Below are positions 52,756-63,929 of a stretch of 64,000 nt of DNA, piece by piece. The notes under the pieces are model-generated. The model was not told the origin of the DNA. It was given only the letters and a program-made list of their open reading frames with translations, and ran no database searches. Source of the stretch: Limnephilus marmoratus (taxonomy: Eukaryota; Arthropoda; Insecta; Trichoptera; Limnephilidae); contig OU862917.1 in the NCBI GenBank assembly GCA_917880885.1, positions 32,786,104 through 32,850,103 of the forward strand. The letters are read 5' to 3'. Position numbers and translations under genes: made by a program. The first letter of the stretch is position 1; every line of letters begins with the position of its first letter.

Positions 52756-54269
52756 AACTATACGGGTGATGAAAACATAGCCAACGAATTTAGAGACTTT
52801 TTCTCTTTAAGCGAGGATCAAGGAGATACCACGAAACCTTCGATAATGACATGCCCGTCTGCGGCCAATGATGACCTGGTCATGAATGTTACTCATGAAA
52901 TGATTGAGAGCGCAATTAAGCAAACCGCCCATGGTAAAAGTCCAGGATACGACGCCATTGGTATTGAGCACATAAAATACGCAGGAGATCAACTTCATAT
53001 TAATCTAGCCGCCCTGTACTCAAGCCTCCTAAGACACACACATATGCCGATGGATATGAGCAAAACTATTATCGTACCAATCCTGAAATCCAATCAGCTG
53101 GATGCATCGGTATTAGGAAATTACCGACCGATTTCCTTGGCGACAATGCTTTCGAGACTATTTGAAAAAATCTTATTCGCGCTAGTCAAAGAGAAACTAT
53201 TTACCCTTGATAACCAATTCGGCTTCAAGAGCGCCTCATCAACCGATATGGCCATTTATGGAGTAAAACAAACAATAGCCTACTACAAAAAAAGAAAAAC
53301 CACAGTCTATGGGTGTTTTCTTGACTTAAGCAAGGCGTTTGATCGTGTTTCCCATCAATTATTATGGGAAAAACTCATAAAGCGAGATGTTCCAGCAGCA
53401 GTGGTCAATATGCTGGCTATTTGGTACGGACAACAGGAAAATCACATTCAATGGCAGGAGCTTCTTCAAGACCTTTATTCCTTAAGAGCGGAGTCAGGCA
53501 AGGGGGAAATATGTCTCCAACTCTATTTAATGTGTACATTAACGACCTCTTACAAGAGTTGAACGATACACGAATCGGTTGTCATATCTGCGGACAAGGA
53601 AGTAACAACATTAATTACGCCGATGACGTGGTGCTGCTTGCACCTTCGATTAAAGCGATGAGACGACTTGTGCAAATATGCGAAGAGTACGCAAACTCTC
53701 ATAACCTGTTGTACAATTCTAAAAAGTCAGTCATCGTCGCTTTCAAACACAATAAGGAGCCATCAAATATTCCTCCAATATATCTAGAAGGAAATGAACT
53801 GCTTGTGGCCTCACAGGTTAAGTATCTGGGACATATCCTAACCGAAGACATGAAGGATATAGAAGATATGGAACGACAAAGAAGAGCAATTAACATACGG
53901 GCCGGAATGCTCTCAAGGCGGTTCTACCACTGTAGCGAAGATGTCAGAAAATTATTATTCACGACATACTGTACTGCCCTGTATACGTCTGAACTGTGGA
54001 CACAATACCCAGCAGCGCAATGGGACAAACTGAGAGTGTGCTACAATAACGCATACAGGCAACTTATGCAACTACCGAGGTTCTGCAGTGCCTCCACGAT
54101 GTTTACCGAGGGGAGGGTGCACTCATTCCAAGCCTTACTTCGCCACCGACTAGCCAGTTTCTGGAGCAGGATACGAACTTCAACCAATATCATTGTGGTG
54201 GCTGCATCCGAGTGGCTCAGTTCCCCAATAAATGAGCGATGGATGCAGATTATGAGGCGACCTCCATGA
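52756..54269 (+). pseudogene. nearly intact RT domain of a CR1/Jockey-superfamily LINE, one frameshift
   Basis: Frame 1 encodes NYTGDENIANEFRDFFSLSE, the finger region KSPGYDAIGIEHIKYAGDQL, IVPILKSNQLDASVLGNYRP and motif A FLDLSKAFDRVSH. The coding then shifts by one base near 53455-53480, and frame 3 continues with SGVRQGGNMSPTLFNVYIND, the catalytic NYADDVVLL box, VKYLGHILTEDMKDIEDMER and a thumb ending INERWMQIMRRPP. All catalytic motifs are present, so a single small indel inactivates an otherwise complete RT domain. The 5' endonuclease is truncated away at the 210-bp duplication. Related in 3' end to the 28.3-kb fragment. Confidence 0.9.
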
Positions 54270-54522
54270 TGGACGATCCCAAAATATCTTTTTATCTTTT
54301 ATTTTTAATTCTGTCTACTTATTATTTATTTTAATTTTATGTTTATTTTTTGTTATTTGTGTGATGAATTTTGTTTTCATTTTATGTTTTAATTAGGTAC
54401 TTACCTAATATTTAAACTTTTTTTTCTTTTATAGTTGTTTATGTAATATGGCAGACTGGGATTGCACTACCCTCCCAGTCCTGCTGGAATAAAAACTTAA
54501 ATAAATAAAATAAAAAAAAAAT
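54270..54522 (+). mobile_element. 3' UTR and A-rich tail of the same LINE
   Basis: T-rich UTR, then GCAGACTGGGATTGCACTACC, CAGTCCTGCTGGAATAAAAA and (AAAT)n/A-rich tail. The GGGATTGCACT...CTGGAATAAA pair is shared with the minus-strand copy at 28.3 kb. Confidence 0.85.
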
Positions 54523-56360
54523 GAATATACGGGTCAGACCCTTCCTTCCCTTCACTGAGATATTGAGCAAAAACTGAAAAAAAAATCATTTGGGGCCACC
54601 GCCGCTCGCACGGCACTTTGGAAATAGCATTTTTTTTTTTTTTTAATTTTGGTTTAGATCCTAATAACATATAAAAAATTCAGAATGACTGGACCTTTTG
54701 CAAGCACGGATGTACATCTTGACTGGACTTTTTTTTTAGCAGTGGAGTCAGGTTGAACCATATTTGCCTTCAAGCGACGCGCGTGATATGTCCTCACAAA
54801 ACTCGTGTCTCCTAAAGTCTGATGTTCGATATTAGAAAGATGAGACACCATGCTTTAACATGATATTATATTTTATTTTAAATACATAAACGGCTATACT
54901 GCCTTTTATAAATAAACATATAATAGAGTACAAAAGTAAGAAAAATAATATCATTACATAATAGTAGTTTTAAACTTAAAAATAACATACAATTATTTTA
55001 TGTATCACAACAAAAAATAACAAAAAAGAACAATGAGAAATATCATCATTTCATTTCAACGTGTCCATATTGCGTATATAAAGTTACATTATGGAAAAAT
55101 AATTTTTGAGTTCATGTTTATATTGCGCTAATTTTAAGAAATAAATGTCGCCGATGTTAGCATATTCATTTCCCAAAATGTGTAATCGACTGATTGGTGA
55201 GTAATAATGTGATAATGTATGTGTGTTATTATAGTAGAACGGTAGAGTCAGTCTATTGTTAGCGCGACCAGGGTATATATATATTGTTATATTGTCTGGA
55301 CTCGAGAGGATAAAGAGTAAACTAAAAGGATTTGGAAGAATTTTTAGTTTTATATAATACCTATTCATTTATTCATTGAAATAAGTCTATTTTTGAATTG
55401 CATTATGCAATAAGCCGTAAGTAAAAAAAAACTCTAATATATTTAAATATCTGCATCCTTTGAGTTCTCCAAAAGTGGCAAATTTAGTTAACATTAATCG
55501 TACATTGATGACGAGTAATCCTAAACTATTTTTAATTAACAACATATTTTTCATCATAAAAGCTATAGAACTGAATCTATATTATCCATTTAAACTGGTT
55601 ATTTAAGATTTAAAAAATGCCAAATCGTCGATAAGAAAGATGATGGAATAACTTGAATATCGACGAAAAAATGTTTATTGGGATAGCAAAATCGTAGGTA
55701 TATATTAGTTCTCCAATCTCAGAATCTGTAACTCTACAAATTATATTCTGGCTAGTTTGAATGGTCGGAAAAACGAATAATTATGTTTATGTAATATAAA
55801 TAATAAAATATGAATATAACGGTTTCTTGTTCAGTTTAAATTAACACCATCTATCGGCCGCAGTGAAAATTATTAACGTCACAATATTTGCTTTCACCTT
55901 TTACTCTGCGAAGCTAGTGCCATGTGTATTTCCTAGTTAATACCGCGGCGAGAGACAGGTGTCGTTAGTAAAAACAAAACGAGTTATTACACAAATTACC
56001 AGCAAAATGGAGCTCAGTTAATCTGCCCAATTAAATCAATTTGGCTTGTGTAATCACTGAGAATTATAACATTTCCAAGAAGTTGTGAATGTGCCGTTTA
56101 TATCTATTTAACGTGATTCTGATTTCTCGTAATTCCATGGTGATCCACAACGTTTAATAAAAGGTTAATGGGTCGACGTGTGAGATCATAATAATATGGG
56201 AACATCGATTAAGATGATTTTATCACATAACAGGTAAAGTAAACCTATATTGATAATAAATTAAAGTGCGGATCTAGGACGCGAAAGGCAGATAGCAAAC
56301 ATGGTGTTCGGACAACTCGGAATGAAATCAACTAAACACACACACTCATTTGAAAGGTTC
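54523..56360. other. unassigned, 1.8 kb
   Basis: AT-rich, with a T run at about 54629-54642. Minus-strand frames of 65 and 94 codons have no recognised domain. No repeat was assigned. Confidence 0.4.
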
Positions 56361-56711
56361 CATGCCAACTCAGAATGAAACCAACTCAGAAACACCTCAG
56401 AAAGGTCATTAAAAGCTTTTAAAAAATAATTTTAAAATATCCGGTAACCCTAACCTAACTTAACCTATTTAACCAATTTTTTTTATTTTTTTATCATCAC
56501 TCTTAATGACCTTTCTGAGGCGCTTCTGAGTTGTTTTATTCTGAGTTGTCTGGTCACCCATTTGAAAAGTCATTAAAAATGATGAAAAAAATGTATAAAA
56601 AATTGGTTAAATAGGTTACGTTAGGTTAGGTTATGGGTTATTTTTCAATTTTTTTCACACACAGTGACTTTTCGAAGAGGTGTTAAGTTGACTTGATTCT
56701 GAGTTGGCATG
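56361..56711. mobile_element. fold-back element with TTAGGTTAGG-like core
   Basis: CATGCCAACTCAGAATGAA at the left is inverted as TTCTGAGTTGGCATG at the right. Inside, both arms contain TAACCTAACTTAACC / GGTTACGTTAGGTTAGG and the GGTTAAATAGGTTA block, plus CTCAGAAAGGTCATTAA / TTAATGACCTTTCTGAGG. Mirror symmetry covers most of the 350 bp. TTAGG is the ancestral insect telomere repeat, but only two units are adjacent here. Confidence 0.75.
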
Positions 56712-57838
56712 AAACCAGCAAACATAAAGGAGCAGCCCCTGAGGAGGGGGAGAGGGAAGAAAAATCTATGTTGAATGTGATTTTTATGTAAAACGATAGC
56801 GCGGCCTTTTTCATACAAAAATAAATTTGGATTTGAGGTCAAAATGCCCATGGGCACTTTGAGTTTGGGAGCCATAAACCTGCAGGGAAACATAAGCTTA
56901 TTAAATGTTTATGTAATTTTATTGACGGGGTTCAAGCAAGACTGTTTTAAGACACCTAATCGTGATTTGGAGATGTATGACTTTTTAAAGCGGATTTTTT
57001 TAAGTGGGCTCCACAGGCCCTCAGTTCACATTTAAATATTTATTAAAAATATCATGCAGTAATTACCGCATCGTTTGTTTGACCGCTTAGTCATTTTGAT
57101 AATATCAGCTATGAAGAACTTGTTAAAGATTACCACATTTTCACCCGAGGAAATATTGCGAGCTGAATTTCATACAAAGAGTCTTCGCGAGTTTTGGTAT
57201 TATTTGGGACAAGCTTATCCTCTGTTCTTGTCAAACGTGCTACGTCTATCCTGATACCATTAGCAAGTACGTATCTGTGTGAGTCCGTAATACGTATCTG
57301 TGTGGTTCTCGGTTCTACGATGTGTTTACAAACACATGTGTTAACCAACACTTGTGTTTACGAAATATGTTAAAAAAATTTTATACATGTGTTTTGGGAG
57401 TGAAAAAACATGATGATTTAAGTCCTTGTTCGGAGTGGGCAGTGTTTGCCATTTTTTCATAAATTTATCAGAAGGATACGCCAATCCCAAAATTAATTGT
57501 AAAAAAAATATCGCTTCCAAATTATTAACATAATATATCTATAGACACTTATATTTTTAACAAAACTCGAAACTATTATAATCGTAGATGAATTACAAAA
57601 TACATTTACATTTATTTTTGTCTGAAAACATTTAAAAATAAAACAGCTTCACAATTCAACCGACAATATGTAAGGCAAATCGATTTTATCGTTTTTTAAC
57701 AGTACAAAGGCACGCATTCCTTTTCTATTTGAACGCAAAATTTATTTGTAAAAAAAAAAAAAAATAATACGACTTCTGTTACTCCGTCAGTTTATAGAGC
57801 AGAAATAACTTCATGATAATGCACTTCTACTTCTTCAT
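56712..57838. other. unassigned
   Basis: Open frames of 63-82 codons occur on both strands without domains. An ACGTATCTGTGTG duplication lies near 57271-57303. Confidence 0.4.
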
Positions 57839-58712
57839 TACACTATCCCAACTCGTCGCTTAGGTAGGCTGTTGGGGTCGGCTCTTCTCGTTCTCAGGCT
57901 AAATCTTTTTCGGTTCTGGGTATTGTTTTCATCCAGGCCATTTCTGTAATATTTTGGAGCATTGGGTCTTCCTCTGGATCACTGTCGATGAAGATTCATA
58001 GGCATTGCTTGCTTCACTGTGTGACCTGGTGGTCTTCGTCTTATGTGCCCATACCATCTCGGCTGTTGTTCCTCCAGCTTACTGTTTATATCCGTGACAC
58101 CCAGGCTACCACGGATGCGTGAATTTTTAATCTTATCTTTTAGTGATACTCTGCCGACTATCTAAGAATTCGCATTTCTGCTGTTTCGAATTGCCTAGAG
58201 TAATAGATGTACATAGTCCAGCATTCGGAGCCATATATTATCACGTGTCTAACAACAGTCTTTCCTTTAAGTTTTATAGGTGTTTTCGGGTCACAAAAGA
58301 TTCTTTTTATGGATCTAAATTTCATCCATACCACACCTATTCTATGGTTGATATCCGCTGCACACGTGTGAGTGAGTGAGTCCAAATACTTAAATGAGTC
58401 ACAGTTGGCTAATGTTACTCCATCCAGATGCATCGAAGGAGTTACAGCATTTGTGGCATCAAATGGCAAATACAAATATTCAGTCTTTTTCCTGCTAATT
58501 TTTAGGTCATTATCCTCCAGGATCTTTCTCCACCTTTCCAGGCTATTCTGTAAGTCACGATGATTATTATCTGTTATCAGTACTACATCATCTGCAAAAA
58601 GCATGGTCTTGAGAAAACATTTCTTAAATAGTTAGATAATTCATTGCCATTATGATTAGCAGTGGGCTGAGAACAGATCCTTGGTATAACCCCACTTTAA
58701 TTGGAAATTTTG
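57839..58712 (-). pseudogene. RTE-like RT, 3' half, frameshifted
   Basis: On the minus strand KVGLYQGSVLSPLLIIMAMN (RT region 4, 58640-58710) is followed after a frameshift near 58600 by MLFADDVVLITDN (catalytic box intact), then DLKISRKKTEYLYLPFD, INHRIGVVWMKFRSIKRIFC, VVRHVIIYGSECWTM and FETAEMRILR. A second shift leads to IRGSLGVTDINSKLEEQQPR, WYGHIRRRPPG and a remnant of the RGRPNAPKYYR tail. The order is that of RTE-type elements. The 5' half is absent. Confidence 0.85.
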
Positions 58713-59171
58713 ATGATTCCCATGATAATTGGTGATTTTCATAATAACATTAGTAACATTTTCACTAATAAGTGAAAATGTAAAATTTCCCACTTAACGT
58801 GTTTTGCCAGTATGCCCACGATATATTGTTTGAGTATAACTATAAACCAACTAATTTTACGCTTATTTTCGAAGCCTCATTGCTATGAGAAAAAAATCAA
58901 AAGGCGTATAATTTTGAGTAATAGTGTGAATTATGCAGCTATCCTCGATGATCAAAGTCGCCCCATGCTATCATCATGTTTATCTTTACAGGGGTATAAC
59001 CGAACTTCTAAAGAAGAACACGATGATTGGTTATCTAAAATTTCCATTGATCATTATTTTTTTTTTGTTGGGTTAATCTCTTATCGATTTTATTGTAATG
59101 CATGAAATAAAACTGTACAATATCGGAAATTTCCTTTAGAAAGTATCTATTGATCTATTGATTCATCCGTA
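58713..59171. other. unassigned
   Basis: A 97-codon plus frame (58812-59105) has no recognised domain. No repeat was recognised. Confidence 0.35.
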
Positions 59172-59215
59172 ACCCATCCGATGATGAATCGTTTTTGACG
59201 TAATGAAACGTCGGC
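59172..59215 (+). other. possible degenerate hammerhead-like core
   Basis: CCGATGATGAATCG, then GACGTAATGAAACGTCGGC. The GATGA and GAAACGTCGGC boxes recall other PLE cores, but the C-U of CTGANGA is changed and the stem is not clear. A GACGT...ACGTC hairpin spans the second box instead. Confidence 0.25.
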
Positions 59216-60164
59216 TAAAAAATATAATCAATCATATTATGTGTTCGCAATGACAGGGTGTGATAATTCCGGTTTGCGGACAATCATCTAGTCATACATG
59301 GTCATGGAAAGCGTCTAACATGCAGTAAAAGCCATGCGTCAGAGATAATTACAAAGGCATATATAAACAAATATTATATAGTACTTAAGTATTTAACTTT
59401 GACTACCTACTGTAGTGTTTTGCGTCTTTCTGTATATTTGTTTGTTATGTTCCGATTCCGGTTAAAGATGGCGGCCGTTTTAATGATTAGATATTATTTT
59501 ATCAAATGTGATTTATCGTCGAATCATCGTTTTTTTTTTAAATTAGGTAGATTTTTAAGTAGGTACCTACTTGCGAATAATCTTATTCTTGTGAAAATTT
59601 TGGATTTGATTTATTAAATAAGAAAAAATTAAACCTTTTTTTAACGCGAGGTCTACTAACCGTCACAGAACTACTAGTTTCACGACAGATTAATCATCCA
59701 TTTTGTGGTGTAGTGTGAATGTGTATGAGAGCAAGCGAGACAGTATGCTTGACAGATCTATGAAAGGAAATGCACGCATGTTGTGTGCCTCTTTTGCTAC
59801 AAGCAGCTTCCGAATAAATACCAGTAAATAATTACGTATTTTAATTTCGAGTACTACCCGACACGCCACAATAAAGGCACGACACAACACACTGGCAAGT
59901 CTATGCATTACACATTTATAGTACTACATACTACATACAATACATCTTATTCCAAATTTCTAAATTTTTGTGAAAAGAGGCATAAAAAAGTTTTGAAGTT
60001 ATAAACAGAGTAATTAAGTATATTTTCAAAAATACATTAAATTCTTGGAAATAATTTGTTTTTACGTCAAAGCATATACAGTGCTTCCATGAGAAACCTA
60101 TCAATCCTAACCCCCCCAGGCCTCGGGCCTATGCGGTCGGAAAGTCAAAATATTTCCGCTTTGA
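59216..60164. other. unassigned AT-rich DNA
   Basis: Frames of 72 codons on both strands have no domain. Nothing else was recognised. Confidence 0.4.
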
Positions 60165-60620
60165 AATAAAATCCAAATAAAATATTTCTGAACGTATCTG
60201 AAAACTAAACACTTTTTTTGAAGGCTGATGAAATACGGTTTCCGATTGTATAATTTTAAATAAACATACTTTTATTTTATGAAATATAATTATTTTTAAC
60301 GCAAACATAAAAAAGTTTTAAAAATGGCTCCACGTTTTTCTAACTAAAATTACTGACAACGAATAAAAATAATACAACACATACATTTTATTAGACAAAT
60401 GTAATATAAACGTTTTCGACACCTGATTTTCTTTTTCATTTCATGTAAAAATAATTAATAAAAAATTCCCGAAATTCAATTTTTTTTTTCAAATTGCGGT
60501 CTGATACTTTGGTTTCAAAAAGGTGTACTTTTTAATTATTTTGTGGTTAACTTTTAGATTTGTTTGCGTGGTAGTAAACGTGGAGTTTTCTCTTTCTAAT
60601 ACCGTTAAGAACATATTTCT
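60165..60620 (+). repeat. Repeat-G copy 2 (longer)
   Basis: ATTTCTGAACGTATCTG, AAAACTAAACAC, TTTTTTCAAATTGCGGTCTG, GGTTAACTTTTAGATTTG and TTCTCTTTCTAATACCG align with 29.12-29.37 kb. About 190 bp in the middle here are missing from that copy. No coding sequence. Confidence 0.7.
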
Positions 60621-60657
60621 TATCATGATTGTAACCATCTTCAAGTATACTGTAATG

Positions 60658-60832
60658 CCAGCTCGCAGTGGAATAGAGCTGGCAACACGGTATTGCTTCG
60701 AAGTACTTAAGCACACATTTCACCACTCACATCTGCCCTGATGATGGACACTGTAACGCTGTCCGAAACGTTGGCTAAAGGAGGAGGTAGCGCAACACGG
60801 CATAACACCCCAATAACAAAAAAGATTATATT
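60658..60832 (+). mobile_element. PLE terminal segment with intact hammerhead-like core (family 1, copy f)
   Basis: CAGCTCGCAGTGGAATAGAG, ACACGGTATTGCTTCGAAG and TTAAGCACACATTTCAC lead to CTGATGA (60738-60744), T, GGACA, nine-base loop, TGTCC, GAAAC (60765-60769), GTTGGC and GTAGCGCAACACGG. It is the longest family-1 copy, with about 80 bp upstream of the core shared with copy a. Confidence 0.65.
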
Positions 60833-60892
60833 GTTACTGAAAAAAAAACTAACGAAAATGGGGAAGTATGTATGTGGAAGTAGGTATGTATC

Positions 60893-61085
60893 AACCGGTC
60901 AGTGGCTGAGCGGACATCACGTTTGGTTCTCACCCGGGCGTGAGTCGCGTGTTCGATTCCGCGGCTGGCTTAGTCCTCCATCACGACACAAGCAAGATTT
61001 TCCGCTTAGTGTGGTAGCAGAAAGAGATTTTAAAATATTGTTGGGTTATTCGTAACTCGGGAATTTTTGTCCTTTTTAATATAGA
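60893..61085 (+). mobile_element. SINE-C: different tRNA-derived SINE
   Basis: ACCGGTCAGTGGCTGAGCGG carries an A-box (TGGCTGAGCGG), and GTGTTCGATTCC, 50 bases later, is a B-box. A CACCCGGGCGTGAG stem sits between them, like a class with a variable arm. The body continues to CCGCTTAGTGTGGTAGCAG and ends in AT-rich sequence. The arms do not form a full tRNA, so a functional tRNA gene is unlikely. Single copy in the window. Confidence 0.6.
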
Positions 61086-61890
61086 TATATATTTTTTTAA
61101 ATGTAGCTACAATAGAACGCGCATTTAAGTTCGAAAAATTATGACAATATTATAAGAATTAATTTGAAAAATCCTACCTACACATGTTTACTCAAGACTG
61201 CAGTACCTACCAGCAAAGATAAATAAACGACAACTTGTTTATCTTGGTTGTTGTTTCAAAGAAAGGCTAAGATCACCTCCAATACTTGTCGGGGATTAAG
61301 TTTCACCTCAACTTTTCTGATTATTACAATTAAATCTGCTATTCATTTCGTGACCGATGTTACGTAATTGTCCACCTGCGTCCATCCGGCAGTGAAAACA
61401 AAATCATTAAAAAGACGTAACTAAAAGAAAATATCACTCAACAAACGAATGACAACATATTTACAGTCATTAAATTCAATATGGATGAAAGTTGCATCAT
61501 ACATTTAACTGCTAGTTGGATACAAAACCAAAAGTTAAGAGGCCAATGAATCTCTTGTTTACGGTTACAGCTCCTGAGTGATTTCTCTCATCAAAATAAC
61601 ACCAGTCAATTTTTTTAAACATATTATAGTGTTTTAAGCTGATAGGTTTACTTCTTTGGGGATGATGTTTGGAGGGACTTGAAAAACGATGCGTACTAAA
61701 ATTTCCACCGTCTTCAAAAGTTGGGCGTGTTCGGACGACTGTAAAAACGGGGAACGTAACACCCGATATTTTTACGTCGATACTTAAATTTCTGGAGTGT
61801 CTCGTCTATGTTTTTTTTATATATAAATAAAAATAAAGCATTTAAATACATTGGTGGTAATTTTTGCCAAAGTTGTTAGTTCCAGAAGTA
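61086..61890. other. unassigned
   Basis: No domain or repeat was recognised. Sequence is AT-rich. Confidence 0.4.
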
Positions 61891-62575
61891 ATAAATTACT
61901 TATAAGTATTAATAATATTAAAATAAATTATTTACTAATTATTACTAATCTTGGTGAAACCCTAAATGACCAGCTCAGATATGGGGGCTTCATTGAAGCC
62001 AGAGTAAAGTTAGCCTCTCGAAAACTGGGCGTAGATACTGTACAGGCCGTAGATACTTTAATAGTATACAACTGATAACCCTGTACAAATCACAAGTCCG
62101 CCCCACGGTTAAATTTAACAGCCACCTCTGGTCTGGAGCTCCTAAATACCTGAAAAATACCCTCGACTCTGTGCAGAAACGGGCGGTCCGTTTGATAGAT
62201 TCTCCCATCTTAACAGACGGATTGCAATCTTTAGAGCACAGGCGTCGGGTGGGAATGCTATCATGTTCTACCGAGATTACGATGGAAGATGCTCGGAGGA
62301 ATTAGCGTCATTGATCCCTTCGCGGTGCATAGTCAAACATAGTCAAAAGAAATACGCCAAACGCGTGCCGAACATTTGTACACGGTTGACATTTAATTTG
62401 TTACATGAGAACAGGTCGCTTCTTCGACTCGTTCTTGTGTTCAACAGCTCGGCTGTGGAACGATTTATCGGCCTCTGTGTTTCCTACTTCCTACAACATG
62501 GGTCTCTTCAAGACCAATGTTCATTCCTTCCTCTCCTCAAAAAGACTCTCCACACAGCATCCCAGATGACATAGG
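61891..62575 (+). pseudogene. C-terminal third of a Jockey/CR1-like LINE, at least two frameshifts
   Basis: Successive frames give DQLRYGGFIEARVKLASRKL, then TLYKSQVRPTVKFNSHLWSG, APKYLKNTLDSVQKRAVRLI and GLQSLEHRRRVGML, shift to FYRDYDGRCSEELASLIPSR, and shift again to STARLWNDLSASVFPTSYNM and GLFKTNVHSFLSSKR. This is a well-known arthropod LINE ending (LEHRR..FYRxxxGxCSEEL..RLWNxLPxxVFP..FKxxVxxxL). The catalytic core is missing. Confidence 0.85.
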
Positions 62576-62640
62576 CCCTGAGGTAAATTATTTTCCTCAA
62601 GACCTCCTGTGTGGGGTTAATGAAAATAAAATTGGGGAGT
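62490..62640 (+). mobile_element. LINE 3' end sharing the SINE-B 3' tail
   Basis: The sequence around the stop continues AAAAAGACTCTCCACACAGC, ATCCCAGATGACATAGGCCC, TGAGGTAAATTATTTTCCTC, AAGACCTCCTGTGTGGGG and TTAATGAAAATAAAA. It is colinear with the last 110 bp of SINE-B copies at 42.0 and 47.4 kb, including the CCTGAGG/CCTCAGG stem. Here, however, it is the natural continuation of an RT reading frame. Confidence 0.8.
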
Positions 62641-63734
62641 TTTACAATAATATTCCATGAACCAATCTAGTTGATATAATAAAGAAAAATGCACGATGCT
62701 GTTTTGACAAAATAAACCAGCATTGTTATAAATTTGTGCTATTTGTATGAAATTGTGCAACATTTATTAATAATTACTGTGATTCCTGGAGCATGGCGTA
62801 GTTAGTAAAAAATACTCCAGCCAAAATTGGCCATTGTCGAAATTCAATCATGTATTATTACAACCTATGTGAAATGCAAGAAAATGAGATGAGTGTAAAA
62901 TGTGCAACGAACTTCCATTCGATCGGTGGGTCCGATTAGGTATTAAACTAACGTTGGGTTGTTACATACAAATTCAAATGTAACATGGTACGTTTACCAT
63001 CAAATGGCCATTCGGCTCCATTTTGTTTATTGACAGTTAAATGCCGATTCTAGATATAAATCTATCTATAAATTCAGTTTCAGCTAATGAACAAATTGTG
63101 ATAAGCGAAAGAGGTCAACTATCGCGTTATTAAGCTTATTTTCTTTCTTTACTCGATTCTCGTCAACTCAATTATTCTTTTCGCTTCTGCTAGACCTTTA
63201 AGAATTACTCTTAATTATTGTCGCCAGTCAAGTGTTCAGACCAGAATCATCTCGCTGTAAAATTATTTAACAGAATAAATAGTTACAAATATCCAGTGCA
63301 AAACACAGGTGTTTTTACTTCAACAAAGGATAACCTCAAACCAACAAACTCTCTATATCACTGTACGTTCCTTAGTGTGGAACAGAAGGAAGCCAACAAA
63401 AGCAGCTCAAATTACACCCTGACTGCAGACTATCTGGAGACTACACCTGGGAGTATTATGTTATCAATGTTGTGTTTATTTAGTGATAGTATCAACCATG
63501 ATTACAATTAGTGATAGTATCAACCATGTTCAGTGTAATTGTATCTGTGAAAGCCTGATGTAAGTCACTGTTGACAAACCTAATAAAAAAATAAAAAATA
63601 AAAAAATCACAGTTTGATAGAAAGCTGAAAGGCACCTAGAATCGAATTTAACGGGGACCTTTTAAATGTGAAAAAAAAACAAAATGGCGCTGTTTGGCCA
63701 TTTGGTGACAATATCACAAGTGAATCTCTGCAAA
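62641..63734. other. unassigned; ends in an A-rich tract
   Basis: A 97-codon plus frame (63218-63511) without recognised domain is followed by a duplicated AGTGATAGTATCAACCATG and, at 63583-63607, an AAAT/A-rich tail. This could be the 3' end of a retroelement or retrocopy. Nothing else is supported. Confidence 0.35.
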
Positions 63735-63842
63735 ACAACTGGGCCTTCGTTGTAGATACTCTTCCTGGAGAGTTCCGTTCTTTAGCCGTAGTTAGTAACC
63801 TGATCTGAAAAGTCAGGTATTTTCCAACTTTCCTCTTCCTGG
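63735..63842 (+). mobile_element. SINE-A body fragment
   Basis: GAGAGTTCCGTTCTTTAGCC, TAACCTGATCTGAAAAGTC and TTTTCCAACTTTCCTCTTCC match the SINE-A body. Diverged. Confidence 0.5.
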
Positions 63843-63929
63843 TCACGATTTGAAGTGTACTAATGTTAGAGTAACAGAGATGCATTATCATTTTTAGCTA
63901 TTTACCACTTAAGTCTTTGTTTTTTTTTA

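Noticed and set aside
60893..60970. A functional tRNA gene
   Set aside because: Pol III boxes are present but no full cloverleaf can be drawn; it continues into a SINE-like body.
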